A stretch of DNA of 64,000 bases from Streptomyces fuscichromogenes (GCF_014645815.1 NZ_BMML01000001.1:124001-188000), one strand, 5' to 3'; shown: positions 53,768 through 63,040, counted from the first letter of the stretch. The notes: generated by a model not told the origin, from the sequence alone. Translations and numbers: made by a program.

Positions 53768-54589
53768 TCAAGGGCTGCGTCTCGGGGCGACGACGGCAAC
53801 TCCCGTCCGCGGATGCGGAAACACCTCGACCGGCTGGTCGTAGACCTCCGACAGCAGCCGCTCCTCGAACACCTCGGCGGGCGGGCCGTCGGCGGCGACC
53901 CGGCCGGCGCGCAGGATGGCGACGCGGTGCGCGTAGGCGGCGGCGAGGGCGAGGTCGTGCAGCACCACGACCACCGCGTCACCGGCCCGCGCCCGCTGCC
54001 GGCAGAGCCGCAGCACCAGTTCCTGGTGCCTGAGGTCGAGCGCGGCGGTCGGTTCGTCGAGCAGCAGCACGGGCGCGCGCTGTGCGAGCACCCGGGCGAG
54101 TGCGACCCGGGCCCGCTCGCCGCCGCTGAGCGCGCCGAACGACCGCTCGGCGAAGGCGGTCACCTCGGTCGCCGCCATCGCCTCGGCGACGGCGAGCTCG
54201 TCCTCGTCGGGGTCGGCGCCGCCGTACGGCGCCCGACCCATCTCCACCACGTCCGCCACCGTGAACGGAAAGGAGAGGGCGGCCGACTGCGGCAGCACGG
54301 CCCGCCGGAGCGCGAGTTCACGCGCGGACCACTCCGTGGCGGGACGGCCGAAGACCCGCACCACCCCGCCGCCGGGCGCCACATCACCGGCGAGGGCGGC
54401 CAACAGGGTCGACTTCCCGGCCCCGTTGGGCCCGACGAGAGCGAGCACTTCCCCGCCCCGGGCGACGATGTCGACACCGACGAGAACGGACCGCCCGCCG
54501 AGCCGGACATGCACCCCCTCGCCCTCGGCGAGAACCGCACCGACAGCCGGGGGAGGGGGAGGGCCGGGATTCGGACGGCGGAGTCTCAT
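53768..54589 (-). CDS. hmuV: haem ABC transporter ATPase HmuV
   Basis: This 273-residue ATPase has Walker A GPNGAGKS at 53-60, signature LSGGE at 154-158, and Walker B VLLLDEP at 174-180, and a FecE/HmuV-type end (HDLALAAAYAHRVAILRAG, ADGPPAEVFEERLLSEVY). It should power import through the permease encoded 326 bases upstream. Unlike most hmuTUV operons, the gap to hmuU is large and filled with repeats. Confidence 0.92.
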   Translation of the reverse strand: MRLRRPNPGPPPPPAVGAVLAEGEGVHVRLGGRSVLVGVDIVARGGEVLALVGPNGAGKSTLLAALAGDVAPGGGVVRVFGRPATEWSARELALRRAVLPQSAALSFPFTVADVVEMGRAPYGGADPDEDELAVAEAMAATEVTAFAERSFGALSGGERARVALARVLAQRAPVLLLDEPTAALDLRHQELVLRLCRQRARAGDAVVVVLHDLALAAAYAHRVAILRAGRVAADGPPAEVFEERLLSEVYDQPVEVFPHPRTGVAVVAPRRSP

Positions 54590-54915
54590 GAGCGGGGTTC
54601 TCCGATCGATCGGCTGCGGTCATTTCGGCACCGCCGGACAACACCGCGGTGGCGCAGCACCGTTGCGGCGGAAAGAGAGCGAGCGGGGCGGCGACAGCGC
54701 CCCAAAAGGGGCGCGGGGAACTGCGCGAGCGGCCACGGCGGCGCCGGGCAGTGCCCTGAAAGGGGCGCGGGGAACTGCGCGAGTGGGCACGGCGGCGCCG
54801 CACCTGACGACGGACCGGTAGTGCCCTGACAGGGGCGCGGGGAACTGCGCGTGCGGCCACGGCGGTGGTGTGCCCGGCGATGGACCGGTATCCGCCCGCG
54901 GCGCGATCCGCATCG
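54590..54915. repeat. repeat-filled gap between hmuU and hmuV
   Basis: This 326-base gap holds three copies of the dispersed repeat in one orientation, at 54707-54727, 54761-54781 and 54831-54851, spaced 54 and 70 bases. They lie in longer imperfect units starting GCCCTGA and including GGCCACGGCGG. No gene is present. The array probably expanded after insertion into a once compact operon. Confidence 0.75.
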
Positions 54916-55962
54916 TTACGCCCACCCCCCTTGTCGGCGTCGTGTCCTGCGCAGCAGCCAGAAGAAGAACGGGCTGCCGAGGAGGGCCGTGAGGACGCCC
55001 AGGGGGAGTTCGGCCGGCGCGGCCACCGTGCGGGCGGCGAGGTCGGCGGTCAGCAGGGCCACCGCTCCCAGCAACGCGCTCCCCGGGACGAGGAAGCGGT
55101 GCCCGGGGCCCGCCGCCATCCGCAGAACGTGCGGGACGACCAGCCCCACGAAGCCGATGATCCCCGACACACTCACCGCCGCCGCCGTGAGAAGGGCGAT
55201 GACCAGTACCAGCGTGAGCCGCAGGCGCTCCACGTCCACGCCCAGGTGCCGGGCCGGGCGTTCGCCGAGGGAGAGCAGGTCGAGACGGCGGGCGTGGCAG
55301 GGAGCCAGGGCGAGGCCCAGCAGCGCGCACGGCAGCACCGCCAGCACCTTCGGCCACGTCGCCTGGGACAGGCTGCCGAGCTGCCAGAACGTGATCTGGT
55401 TGACCGCCGCCGTGTCCGCGAAGAAGAGGAACAGCCCGATCAGCGCCCCCGCGAACGCGTTCACCGCGATGCCCGTCAGGATCAGGGTCACCACCTCCGT
55501 ACGGCCCCCGGAACGGGACATCGCGTACACCAGCAGCGCCGTCGCCAGCCCCGCCGCGAACGCGAACACCGACACCGTCCAGGCGCCGAGGAAGTCGAGC
55601 CCGAAGGCGATCACGCCCACCGCCCCCACCGCCGCCCCCGAGGAGACCCCGATCACCCCCGGCTCGGCGAGCGGGTTGCCGAACACCCCCTGCATCAACG
55701 CCCCCGCGCACCCCAGCGAGGCACCGACGAGCAGCGCCAGCACGATCCGCGGGAAGCGGACGTTCCACAGCACCGACTCGGGGACCCGGCCGAGTGCCGT
55801 TCCGCCCAGTCCGGCGCGGTGCAGGACCGAGGCCAGCACGTCCCCGGTGGGGATCGGATACGCGCCGAGCCCCGCCGCCACCGGCACCAGTACCAGCAAC
55901 GCCGCCACCAGCCCCACCGTGAGCAGCCACCCGGCCCTCGGCCCCGGTCCGCGCCCGCTCAC
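54916..55962 (-). CDS. hmuU: haem ABC transporter permease HmuU (FecCD family)
   Basis: This 348-residue permease has about ten hydrophobic segments. It shows FecCD marks: FPRIVLALLVGASLGCAGAL, GVFGNPLAEPGVIGVSSGAA, WQLGSLSQATW and VSGIIGFVGLVVPHVLRM. Its ATG overlaps the hmuT stop as ATGA, so the pair is coupled. It forms the membrane channel for haem delivered by HmuT. Confidence 0.93.
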   Translation of the reverse strand: MSGRGPGPRAGWLLTVGLVAALLVLVPVAAGLGAYPIPTGDVLASVLHRAGLGGTALGRVPESVLWNVRFPRIVLALLVGASLGCAGALMQGVFGNPLAEPGVIGVSSGAAVGAVGVIAFGLDFLGAWTVSVFAFAAGLATALLVYAMSRSGGRTEVVTLILTGIAVNAFAGALIGLFLFFADTAAVNQITFWQLGSLSQATWPKVLAVLPCALLGLALAPCHARRLDLLSLGERPARHLGVDVERLRLTLVLVIALLTAAAVSVSGIIGFVGLVVPHVLRMAAGPGHRFLVPGSALLGAVALLTADLAARTVAAPAELPLGVLTALLGSPFFFWLLRRTRRRQGGWA

Positions 55963-56969
55963 TTCGCGCCGTCCCCGTACAGCTGCGCCACCACCGACTT
56001 CAGCACCTGGTCCGTCCGCGGCCCGTAGTTGAGCAGCACCCCGTCCTCCACCGACACCACCCGCCGGTCCATCCCGGCCGGCGTCTGCGCCACCCCCGGG
56101 ATCCGCACCAGACCGTCGATGCCCCCGACCGACTCAAGTCCCTTCGTCATGACGAGAATCGCGTCCGGCGCGGCCTTGACGAGCGCCTCGGTGGTGAGCG
56201 CGGTGAAGTCCTTGGTCAGCCCGGACGCGGCCCCGGCGTCCACGGCCCCCGCCGCCGCCAGCAGCGAGGTGGCCCCCGACCCCCGCCCGCCGATCAGGTA
56301 CACGGAGGCCGAGCCGCGCAGGTAGAGGAAGGCGACCCGCGGCTTCGTCCGCTCGTGCGGAACCGCCGCGCGCACCACGGCGATACGGTCCTCCGTCCGC
56401 CGCGTCAGCCGTTTCCCCGCCGCCGGTACGCCGAGCGCGCCGGCCACCGCGGCGATCCGCGGACCCACGTCGTCCAGCCCCCGCGCCGGGCCGACGAGCA
56501 GTACCGGGACGCCCGCCTCGCGGATCTGGTCCATCGCCTCCGCGGGGCCGGTGGTGGTCTCGGCGAGCACCAGGTCCGGCTTGAGGGAGAGCACGCTCTC
56601 CGCGGAGACGTCGTGGTTGCGGGTGACGACCGGCAGCTTCGCCGCCTGCCGGAAGGTCGCCGTGATGTCCCGGGCGACGACCCGGTCACCGAGCCCGAGC
56701 GTGAACACGATCTCGCTGAGGCTGCCGGAGAGCGGCACGATCCGCCGGGCCTGGCGAACCGTCACCTTCCGGCCGTCGGCGGACGCGACGGTGACCGGGA
56801 GCCGCGGCGACGGGGTGCCGGTGAGCGGCTCGACGCGGTTGGCGACGGCGGCCGCCGGTTTCGCGGCCGCGGCCTGCGGTGAGCCTCCGCAGGCGGTCGC
56901 CGTCAGGGCGAGGGCGAGGGCGAGCAACGGGACCAGTGCTCCCGCCAGTCGGGTGCGCAAGCGTCGCAC
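55959..56969 (-). CDS. hmuT: haem-binding lipoprotein HmuT
   Basis: This 336-residue binding protein has a lipoprotein signal (LLALALALTATACGG; Cys about 27), then the TroA/BtuF-like fold: RIVPLSGSLSEIVFTLGLGD, LKPDLVLAETTTGPAEAMDQ, PVLLVGPARGLDDVGPRIAA, and ending FNY-like LLNYGPRTDQVLKSVVAQ. It hands haem to HmuUV. Divergent from the HtaA genes; a strong iron box lies between. Confidence 0.92.
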   Translation of the reverse strand: MRRLRTRLAGALVPLLALALALTATACGGSPQAAAAKPAAAVANRVEPLTGTPSPRLPVTVASADGRKVTVRQARRIVPLSGSLSEIVFTLGLGDRVVARDITATFRQAAKLPVVTRNHDVSAESVLSLKPDLVLAETTTGPAEAMDQIREAGVPVLLVGPARGLDDVGPRIAAVAGALGVPAAGKRLTRRTEDRIAVVRAAVPHERTKPRVAFLYLRGSASVYLIGGRGSGATSLLAAAGAVDAGAASGLTKDFTALTTEALVKAAPDAILVMTKGLESVGGIDGLVRIPGVAQTPAGMDRRVVSVEDGVLLNYGPRTDQVLKSVVAQLYGDGAK

Positions 56970-57029
56970 GGTCGTCCGTCCGTTTCTCTCGGGTCACCGG
57001 TGACCGCTGGGGGCGGCCTGGCGCAAAGC

Positions 57030-57049
57030 TTAGGTTAGCCTTACCTTAA
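57030..57049. promoter_or_regulatory. iron box between hmuTUV and the HtaA genes
   Basis: The first 19 bases match 16 of 19 positions of the DmdR1/IdeR consensus TTAGGTTAGGCTAACCTAA. The site lies between the divergent hmuT (61 bases away) and HtaA (91 bases away) starts, so one site can repress both directions when iron is ample. Confidence 0.8.
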
Positions 57050-57139
57050 TTCGCTACCGGCTGTCGTACCCGTCGCACTCGCCGTACCTGCCGTACCTGC
57101 CGTACCCCGTCATGCCCGTCGTTCCCCGGAGGACCTCCC

Positions 57140-58576
57140 ATGCCCGCGCGCCTTCGTGCCCTGGTCACCGTGTTGTGCGCGGTGGTGCTGGGGGCCCTGC
57201 TGCCGGCGGTCACCGCCCACGCCACGAGCCGTACCGTGCAGGGCGGCCGGCTCGACTGGGGCGTCAGGTCGTCCTTCCAGAGCTATGTCACCGGCCCGAT
57301 CGCGAAGGGGAGTTACTCCCTGACCGGCGGGGCGGCGACCGTCGGCAGCAGCCAGTTCCGCTTCCCTTCCGCGACCGGCGCCTACGACGCCGCCACCGGC
57401 GCGTTCACCGCGTCCTTCGCCGGCGGGGTGCACTTCGTCGGCCACCGGGAGAGCGACGGCGGCTACCGGCTGGACCTCACCCTCAGCCGCCCCACCGTCC
57501 GGATCTCCGGCTCGGCCGGCACGCTCTACCTGGACGTCACCGGCAAGGCGAAGGGCACCGGGACGGTCACGACGTCCACGCAGGTGCCCTTCGCCTCCCT
57601 CGCCCTCGGCGGCCTCGACATGAAGGGCGCCGGCACCGCGGTCGTCCTGAACAACGTGCCCGCCACCCTCACCGCCCGGGGCGCCGAGTCCTTCGCCGGC
57701 TACTACCCGGCCGGCACCGCCCTGGACCCGGTGAGCCTGGCGGCGGACGTCGAGCCCGCGAGCACGCCCACCCCCGCTTCGAGCAAGCCGGCCACCGGAA
57801 AGGCCACCGCGAATGCCACCGCGAAGGCCAGCCCGAAGGCCGGCTCCATCGAGGACGGTGCCGTCGACTGGGGGGTGCGCCGCACCTTCCGCGAGTACGT
57901 CACCGGTGACATCGCCCGCGGCGGTTGGACGCTGACCCGCGGCGCCGAGGACGGCGGCGCCCTCTTCCGGTTCCCGAAGGGCGAAGGGACGTACCGGAAC
58001 GGCGTGTTGACGGCGAGTTTCGCGGGCGCCGTCCGATTCACCGGCGATCACGGCCTCGATCTGGGACTGAGCGCGGTCAGGGTCGCCGTGGAGGACGGCA
58101 CGGGCACCCTCTACGCCGACGTCGACAGTGACGCCTTCACCGGCGACAAGGTCCCGCTGGTCACCTTCACCGCCGGGGACCTCACCGCGAAGAAGGGGCT
58201 CGCCGAGGTCGCCGAGGCCCCCGCGAAGCTCACCGCCCGCGGCGCCAGGGCCTTCGCCGGGATGTACCGGGCCGGCACCGCCATGGACCCGGTCTCCCTG
58301 GCCGTCGCCCTCACCGCCGACGCCACCCTGCCCGCGCTGCCCGACCTGGGCAGCGCGGCCGACGAGACGGAGACACCGGAACCGTCACCGGCCACCGCCT
58401 CGGCGCGGCCGGTGGCGAGCGACCCCACCGCCTCCGACGGCGACGGAGCCCCCGTCCTGCCCGTCGTCCTCGCCGCGGGTGCCCTGTCGGCCGCCGCCGC
58501 GCTCTTCGCGGTCGCCGTCCGCAGGCGCCGTACCCGCCCGGCGGCCGGGCAGCCCGCCCCCGCCGACGAGGACTGA
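57140..58576 (+). CDS. HtaA haem-binding protein with two HtaA domains and a TM anchor
   Basis: This 478-residue protein has a signal peptide ending near AHA at residue 27. It has two HtaA domains, starting LDWGVRSSFQSYV (about 35) and VDWGVRRTFREYV (about 238), each ending in a TARGAxxFAGxY block. A C-terminal TM helix (PVVLAAGALSAAAALFAVAV) with RRRR anchors it in the membrane. HtaA proteins of corynebacteria bind haem at the surface and pass it to HmuT. No LAxTG motif is present, unlike the next gene. Confidence 0.9.
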   Translation: MPARLRALVTVLCAVVLGALLPAVTAHATSRTVQGGRLDWGVRSSFQSYVTGPIAKGSYSLTGGAATVGSSQFRFPSATGAYDAATGAFTASFAGGVHFVGHRESDGGYRLDLTLSRPTVRISGSAGTLYLDVTGKAKGTGTVTTSTQVPFASLALGGLDMKGAGTAVVLNNVPATLTARGAESFAGYYPAGTALDPVSLAADVEPASTPTPASSKPATGKATANATAKASPKAGSIEDGAVDWGVRRTFREYVTGDIARGGWTLTRGAEDGGALFRFPKGEGTYRNGVLTASFAGAVRFTGDHGLDLGLSAVRVAVEDGTGTLYADVDSDAFTGDKVPLVTFTAGDLTAKKGLAEVAEAPAKLTARGARAFAGMYRAGTAMDPVSLAVALTADATLPALPDLGSAADETETPEPSPATASARPVASDPTASDGDGAPVLPVVLAAGALSAAAALFAVAVRRRRTRPAAGQPAPADED

Positions 58577-58616
58577 CCCACACCGGCCCATCGCCGGAAC
58601 ACCCACAAGGAGCCAC

Positions 58617-60134
58617 ATGCCCGCCACCACCACCAGAAAGCTCGCCCTCGCCGCCGCCGTCGCGGTCACCCTGGGGGCCGGCGCACTCACCGCGGCGACC
58701 AGCGCGTCGGCTGCCGAAGTACCGCTCAGCGGCTATGAGTTGACCTGGGGCATCAAGCAGTCGTACCGCACGTACGTCACCACCTACGCGGCCGGTACCT
58801 TCACCCCGGCGGGCGGCGCGACCCAGGCCGCGGGCAACGGAGCCTTCACCTTCGGCCAGGGCGACGGCAGTTACGACTCCGACGCGCACACCGTGGACCT
58901 CGCCTTCCGGGGCAGCCTGCGCATCGTCTCCCAACTGCACGGCTTCGACCTCACCCTGTCGGACGTCAGGTTCGACAGCGGGGCGGCCGAGATCACCGCG
59001 GACGTGACGAAGGACGGCACCACCACGGACGACGTCCCGCTCGCCACGGTCACCGTCACCCGCGCGATGACGGACATGACGACCACCCTGACCAAGCAGG
59101 CCGCGGACGTCCTCGGCAGCGCGGGCTACGAGGGCGCGGCCGGTGACCCGCTCACGGTCGCCCAGACGACGACGGAGTCCCCGTCGCCGTCGCCGACCCC
59201 GTCGTCCTCCGCGTCGCAGAGCGAGAGCCCGTCCCTGTCCGCGTCCCCGTCCGCGTCCCCGTCCGCCTCGCCCACGACGAGCACCTCCGCTTCCCCCTCC
59301 GCAGCCCCCTCCGCGTCCTCCTCCCCCTCCTCCTCCGACTCCGAGGAGACCCCGGCCGGGGGCGACATCGCCGACGGCACCCTCACCTGGGGGGTGAAGG
59401 AGTCCTTCCGTACCTATGTCCTCGGCAGCGTCGCGCAGGGGAAGATCACCGTCTCGGGCGGCGCGACCCAGGCCGCCGGCAACGGCGTGTTCGCCTTCCC
59501 CCACGCCACCGGCGACTACGACACCGACGCCGGCAGCCTCGCCGCCGCCTTCGACGGCGCGGTCACCTTCAGGGGCCATGAGAGCAACGGCACGTACGGC
59601 CTCGACCTCACCCTCGGCGACATCCGCGCGACGCTCGACGCCGGCAAGGGCGAGCTCACCGCCGACGTGACCAGCCTCGGCACCACCACCGAGGACGTCG
59701 AGCTGGCCGACCTGAAGGCCGCGTCCGCCGACCTGACCCCCACGGACGACGTCATCACCCTGGACGACGTCACCGCCACCCTCACCGAGGCCGGTGCGAA
59801 GGCGTTCGGCGGCTACTACCCGGCGGGCACCGAACTCGACCCGCTCGACCTCTCCGTCGCCCTGACGGACGACGCCCAACTCCCCTCCGGTGACGGCGAG
59901 TCGACCAGCACCCCGACCACCAGCACCCCGACCACCATCGGCTCGGACACCGGCGGCTCGGCGAGCGGCGGCACCACCGCCTCCACGACCGGAGGCACCG
60001 GAGGCACCGGCGGCGCCCTCGCCTCCACCGGCTCGGCCGTCCCGGCGACCGCCCTCGGCGCGGCGGCCGCGGTCACCGCCGCCACGGGCGCCGGTGTCGT
60101 GTACGCGATGCGCAGGCGCCGTACCGAGACGTGA
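58617..60134 (+). CDS. second HtaA haem-binding protein with LAxTG sorting motif
   Basis: ATG 58617 (AAGGAG upstream) gives 505 residues. After the signal peptide (ALTAATSASAA), HtaA domain 1 begins LTWGIKQSYRTYV near 38. A Ser/Pro/Thr linker of about 60 residues leads to HtaA domain 2 (LTWGVKESFRTYV near 260). The C-terminus has LASTG, a TM helix and RRRR, the pattern for class E sortase (LAxTG), so it should be fixed to peptidoglycan. It probably relays haem inward to the membrane-anchored HtaA and HmuT. Confidence 0.9.
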   Translation: MPATTTRKLALAAAVAVTLGAGALTAATSASAAEVPLSGYELTWGIKQSYRTYVTTYAAGTFTPAGGATQAAGNGAFTFGQGDGSYDSDAHTVDLAFRGSLRIVSQLHGFDLTLSDVRFDSGAAEITADVTKDGTTTDDVPLATVTVTRAMTDMTTTLTKQAADVLGSAGYEGAAGDPLTVAQTTTESPSPSPTPSSSASQSESPSLSASPSASPSASPTTSTSASPSAAPSASSSPSSSDSEETPAGGDIADGTLTWGVKESFRTYVLGSVAQGKITVSGGATQAAGNGVFAFPHATGDYDTDAGSLAAAFDGAVTFRGHESNGTYGLDLTLGDIRATLDAGKGELTADVTSLGTTTEDVELADLKAASADLTPTDDVITLDDVTATLTEAGAKAFGGYYPAGTELDPLDLSVALTDDAQLPSGDGESTSTPTTSTPTTIGSDTGGSASGGTTASTTGGTGGTGGALASTGSAVPATALGAAAAVTAATGAGVVYAMRRRRTET

Positions 60135-60183
60135 CGGCGTCACGGCGTGCCGCCCCGCCTGCGGCGGATGCTTCAATGCCGGA

Positions 60184-60858
60184 GTGACTGATTACGACGT
60201 GCTGCGTGTCTTCTGCGCGGCGAACGGCGGATACGGCAACGAGCTCGGGGTCGTCCGGGACGGCTCCGTGCTGCCCGACCGCGAGGACCGGCAGGCGCTG
60301 GCGGCCAAGCTCGGGTTCAGCGAGACCGTGTTCGTGGACGACCCCGAGCGCGGGGCCGTCGACATCTACACCCCCACCCTGCGGCTGCCGTTCGCCGGGC
60401 ACCCCTGTGTCGGCACCGCCTGGCTGCTGGACGTGCCCGAGCTGGTCACGCCGGCCGGTGTGGTCGGCGCCCGGCTGGACGGGGAGTTCAGCTGGATCGA
60501 GGCGCTCCCGGAGTGGGTCCCGCCGCGCACCCTGCGCCAGTACGCCGACGCCGCCGAGGTGGACGCGCTGCCGGTGCCGCCGCCGGGGGAGTGGATCTAC
60601 GCCTGGGCGTGGGAGGACGAGTCGGCCGGCCGGGTCCGGGCCCGCGCCTTCCCCGGCCGTGACGACGGCATCGACGAGGACGAGGCGACCGGTGCGGCCG
60701 CCCTGCTGCTCACCGACCGGCTGGGCCGGGCCCTGAACATCACCCAGGGCAGGGGCTCGCAGATCCTGACCGCACCGCAGCCGTACGGCTGGGTGGAGAT
60801 CGGCGGACGGGTCTTCCTGGAGGGCCCGGAGAAACAGCCGAGGTCAGCCGGTTACTGA
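60184..60858 (+). CDS. PhzF-family isomerase/epimerase-like protein
   Basis: GTG 60184 gives 224 residues. PhzF features are the start YDVLRVFCAANGGYGNELGV, LAAKLGFSETVFVDDP, TPTLRLPFAGHPCVGTAWLL, and the acidic DDGIDEDEATGAAALLLTDR near the end. It is shorter than usual PhzF proteins (about 270-300), with the second half compact. The substrate is unknown. Its 3' end overlaps the convergent small membrane-protein gene by 15 bases. Confidence 0.88.
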   Translation: MTDYDVLRVFCAANGGYGNELGVVRDGSVLPDREDRQALAAKLGFSETVFVDDPERGAVDIYTPTLRLPFAGHPCVGTAWLLDVPELVTPAGVVGARLDGEFSWIEALPEWVPPRTLRQYADAAEVDALPVPPPGEWIYAWAWEDESAGRVRARAFPGRDDGIDEDEATGAAALLLTDRLGRALNITQGRGSQILTAPQPYGWVEIGGRVFLEGPEKQPRSAGY

Positions 60859-61044
60859 GCCCGCGGCCCGCGCCGCCTTCTCGGCGCGCCCGCGCCGGAC
60901 GTAGTACCAGGTCATGTTCGACGACAGCCCCGTCAGCAGCACCCAGACGACGCCGATCGCCCAGCTGCCCTGGACGAAGGAGACGACGGCGGCGACGACG
61001 GCGAGAACGCAGACGACCAGGGCGTACAAGGCGAGGCGGGGCAT
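60844..61044 (-). CDS. small two-helix membrane protein
   Basis: ATG 61044 gives 66 residues. Two TM segments (LALYALVVCVLAVVAAVVSF and AIGVVWVLLTGLSSNMTWYY) are followed by a charged tail (VRRGRAEKAARAAG). This is typical of small conserved Streptomyces membrane proteins. The function is unknown. It overlaps the phzF-like gene by 15 bases at the 3' end. Confidence 0.75.
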   Translation of the reverse strand: MPRLALYALVVCVLAVVAAVVSFVQGSWAIGVVWVLLTGLSSNMTWYYVRRGRAEKAARAAGSVTG

Positions 61045-61123
61045 AGGAGTCGTTCGCTTTCCGAAGACGTCTTTCCGAAGACGTGAGGACACTGGTGGCC
61101 GCCCACCAGTGTCCCCCATCCGC

Positions 61124-61843
61124 TCAGACGTCCGTGACGCGGAGCCCGGCGTGTGCCTTGTAGCGGCGGTTGACCGAGATCAGGTTCGCGACCAGGGACT
61201 CCACCTGGTGGGCGTTGCGCAGCCGCCCCGCGAAGACACCGCGCATCCCGGGGATCCGCCCGGCCAGCGCCTGCACGATCTCCACGTCCGCCCGCACCTC
61301 GCCGAGCACCATCACATCCGTGTCGATCTCCTCGGTCTCCGGGTCCTGGAGGAGCACGGCGGAGAGGTGGTGGAAGGCGGCCGTGACCCGCGAGTGCGGC
61401 AGCAGTGCCGCGGCCTGCTGCGCCGCGCTGCCCTCCTCCGGCTTGAGCGCGTAGGCGCCCTGCTTGTCGAAGCCGAGCGGGTTGACGCAGTCCACGACCA
61501 GCTTGCCGGCCAGTTCCTCGCGCAGTGACTCCAGCGTCTTGCCGTGCCCGTCCCACGGCACGGCGACGATCACGAGATCGCTGCGGCGCGCGCACTCGGC
61601 GTTGTCGGCGCCCTCCACACCGTGCCCGAGCTCGTCGGCGGCGGCCTGCGCGCGCTCGGCGGCCCGGGAGCCGATGATCACCTTCTGGCCGGCCCGGGCC
61701 AGCCGGTAGGCGAGGCCCTTGCCCTGCGGGCCGGTGCCGCCGAGCACCCCCACGACCAGACCGGAGACGTCGGGCAGGTCCCAGGGATCCTTGGCGGTGG
61801 CCTTCCCGGCCGCCGGCTGCTGTGCACTGTCGGTAGAGGTCAT
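61124..61843 (-). CDS. F420H2:NADP+ oxidoreductase-like protein (NPDG)
   Basis: This 239-residue protein has the nucleotide loop GGTGPQGKG at residues 35-43, IIGSRAAERAQAAADELG, the NADP-binding second strand region, and LVVDCVNPLGFD near the middle. F420H2:NADP+ oxidoreductases move hydride between coenzyme F420 and NADP. Streptomyces makes F420. The extra N-terminal 25 residues are low complexity. Confidence 0.9.
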   Translation of the reverse strand: MTSTDSAQQPAAGKATAKDPWDLPDVSGLVVGVLGGTGPQGKGLAYRLARAGQKVIIGSRAAERAQAAADELGHGVEGADNAECARRSDLVIVAVPWDGHGKTLESLREELAGKLVVDCVNPLGFDKQGAYALKPEEGSAAQQAAALLPHSRVTAAFHHLSAVLLQDPETEEIDTDVMVLGEVRADVEIVQALAGRIPGMRGVFAGRLRNAHQVESLVANLISVNRRYKAHAGLRVTDV

Positions 61844-61880
61844 GGGCCGACTCTACGTCCGGGCCGACGGCCGCACCCGG

Positions 61881-62960
61881 TCAGGTGAGCCGGTTCACGG
61901 GCACCCGCCGGAAGGTGATCGTCGAGTACGCGCTGAAGTCCCCGGTCTCGTACAGGAGCCCGACGGTGGCCGCGTCGATCCGGGTCAGGTCGGAGTAGGC
62001 GGCGGGCAGTCCGTCGACCGTGTACGCGGCCCGCCAGGTGGTACCGCCGTCGGTGGAGACCCGGATCGTCATCAGGGCACGGCTCGCCGGATCGCCCGGC
62101 CCGGAGTACAGCAGCACATCCGGATCGCGGAGTTGGAGCACACTGGCCTCGCAGACGGGGGCGGTGAGCCCGGCCTGCGGCCGGAAGGGCCTGACGAGGG
62201 TCCTGCCGCCGTCCTCCGAGTGCGCGTCCGCCCGGTTGCCGGGCGCAGGGGAGTCGTTGCGCGTGTTGAAGTAGACGCGTCCGTCGGGCAGTTCGGCCGC
62301 CGTGGTCTCGTTGACGTTGATGTACCCGTCGGTGTTCTCGTCGAGGTAGCCGAGGTACCAGGTCTCCCCGCGGTCGTCGCTGAGCAGACAGTGCCCGCTG
62401 TTGTACCTGGCCTCGGTGCCGGTGTCCGTCCCGGTGGGCGGCAGGGTGTGGTTGGCGGCCACCACGACCCTCCCCGAGCGCAGCTGGACGGCGTGCCCGG
62501 GGGTGGTGGCGTACCACCGCCACCCGGCCTTCTTCACCGACTCGGTGATCTCCCGCGGCGCGGACCACGTCACCCCGTCGTCGTCACTGTGCTGCACCCA
62601 CACCCGGCGCCCGTCGGCGTCCGGCACCTGCCCGCGCAGGATGGCGTCCTCGGTGGCGGAGGCGGCGCTGCGGACGTGCACGAGCAGGACGCGACCGGTG
62701 TCCAGGACGACGGGGGCGGGGTTCCCGGCGAGATCGGCGCCGTTGCTCGCGGCGACCTGCAACGGCCCCCAGGTGCGCCCGCCGTCCCCCGACCGCTTCA
62801 GTACGACAGCGATGTGCCCGTGGTCCGCGGCGGAGTTCACTCTCCCCTCGCAGAAGGCGAGCACGGTGCCCGTCCGGGACACCACCACGGCCGGGATCCG
62901 GAAACTGGCGTAGCCCTCTTCGCCCCCGCGAAAGGGAATGCTTGCTTCTACGTCGCTCAT
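61881..62960 (-). CDS. sialidase-like (BNR-repeat) protein
   Basis: This 359-residue protein has the sialidase RIP motif (YASFRIPAVVV), several Asp boxes (SGDGGRTWG, HSDDDGVTWS, SDDRGETWYLG, SEDGGRTLV, STDGGTTWR), and acidic residues such as FCEGRVNSAADHGH near residue 36. A six-bladed propeller is expected. It lacks a signal peptide and TM segment, so if it acts on sialylated glycans it would do so inside the cell or after release. It could be a rhamnogalacturonan or other BNR hydrolase. Confidence 0.85.
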   Translation of the reverse strand: MSDVEASIPFRGGEEGYASFRIPAVVVSRTGTVLAFCEGRVNSAADHGHIAVVLKRSGDGGRTWGPLQVAASNGADLAGNPAPVVLDTGRVLLVHVRSAASATEDAILRGQVPDADGRRVWVQHSDDDGVTWSAPREITESVKKAGWRWYATTPGHAVQLRSGRVVVAANHTLPPTGTDTGTEARYNSGHCLLSDDRGETWYLGYLDENTDGYINVNETTAAELPDGRVYFNTRNDSPAPGNRADAHSEDGGRTLVRPFRPQAGLTAPVCEASVLQLRDPDVLLYSGPGDPASRALMTIRVSTDGGTTWRAAYTVDGLPAAYSDLTRIDAATVGLLYETGDFSAYSTITFRRVPVNRLT

Positions 62961-63040
62961 GGGTCGCGTTCTCCCCGGTTCGGACGAATTCCGGGTGAAC
63001 TCCGCGTCACGAGTGACCTATTACGGCAGTATGCGATGAC

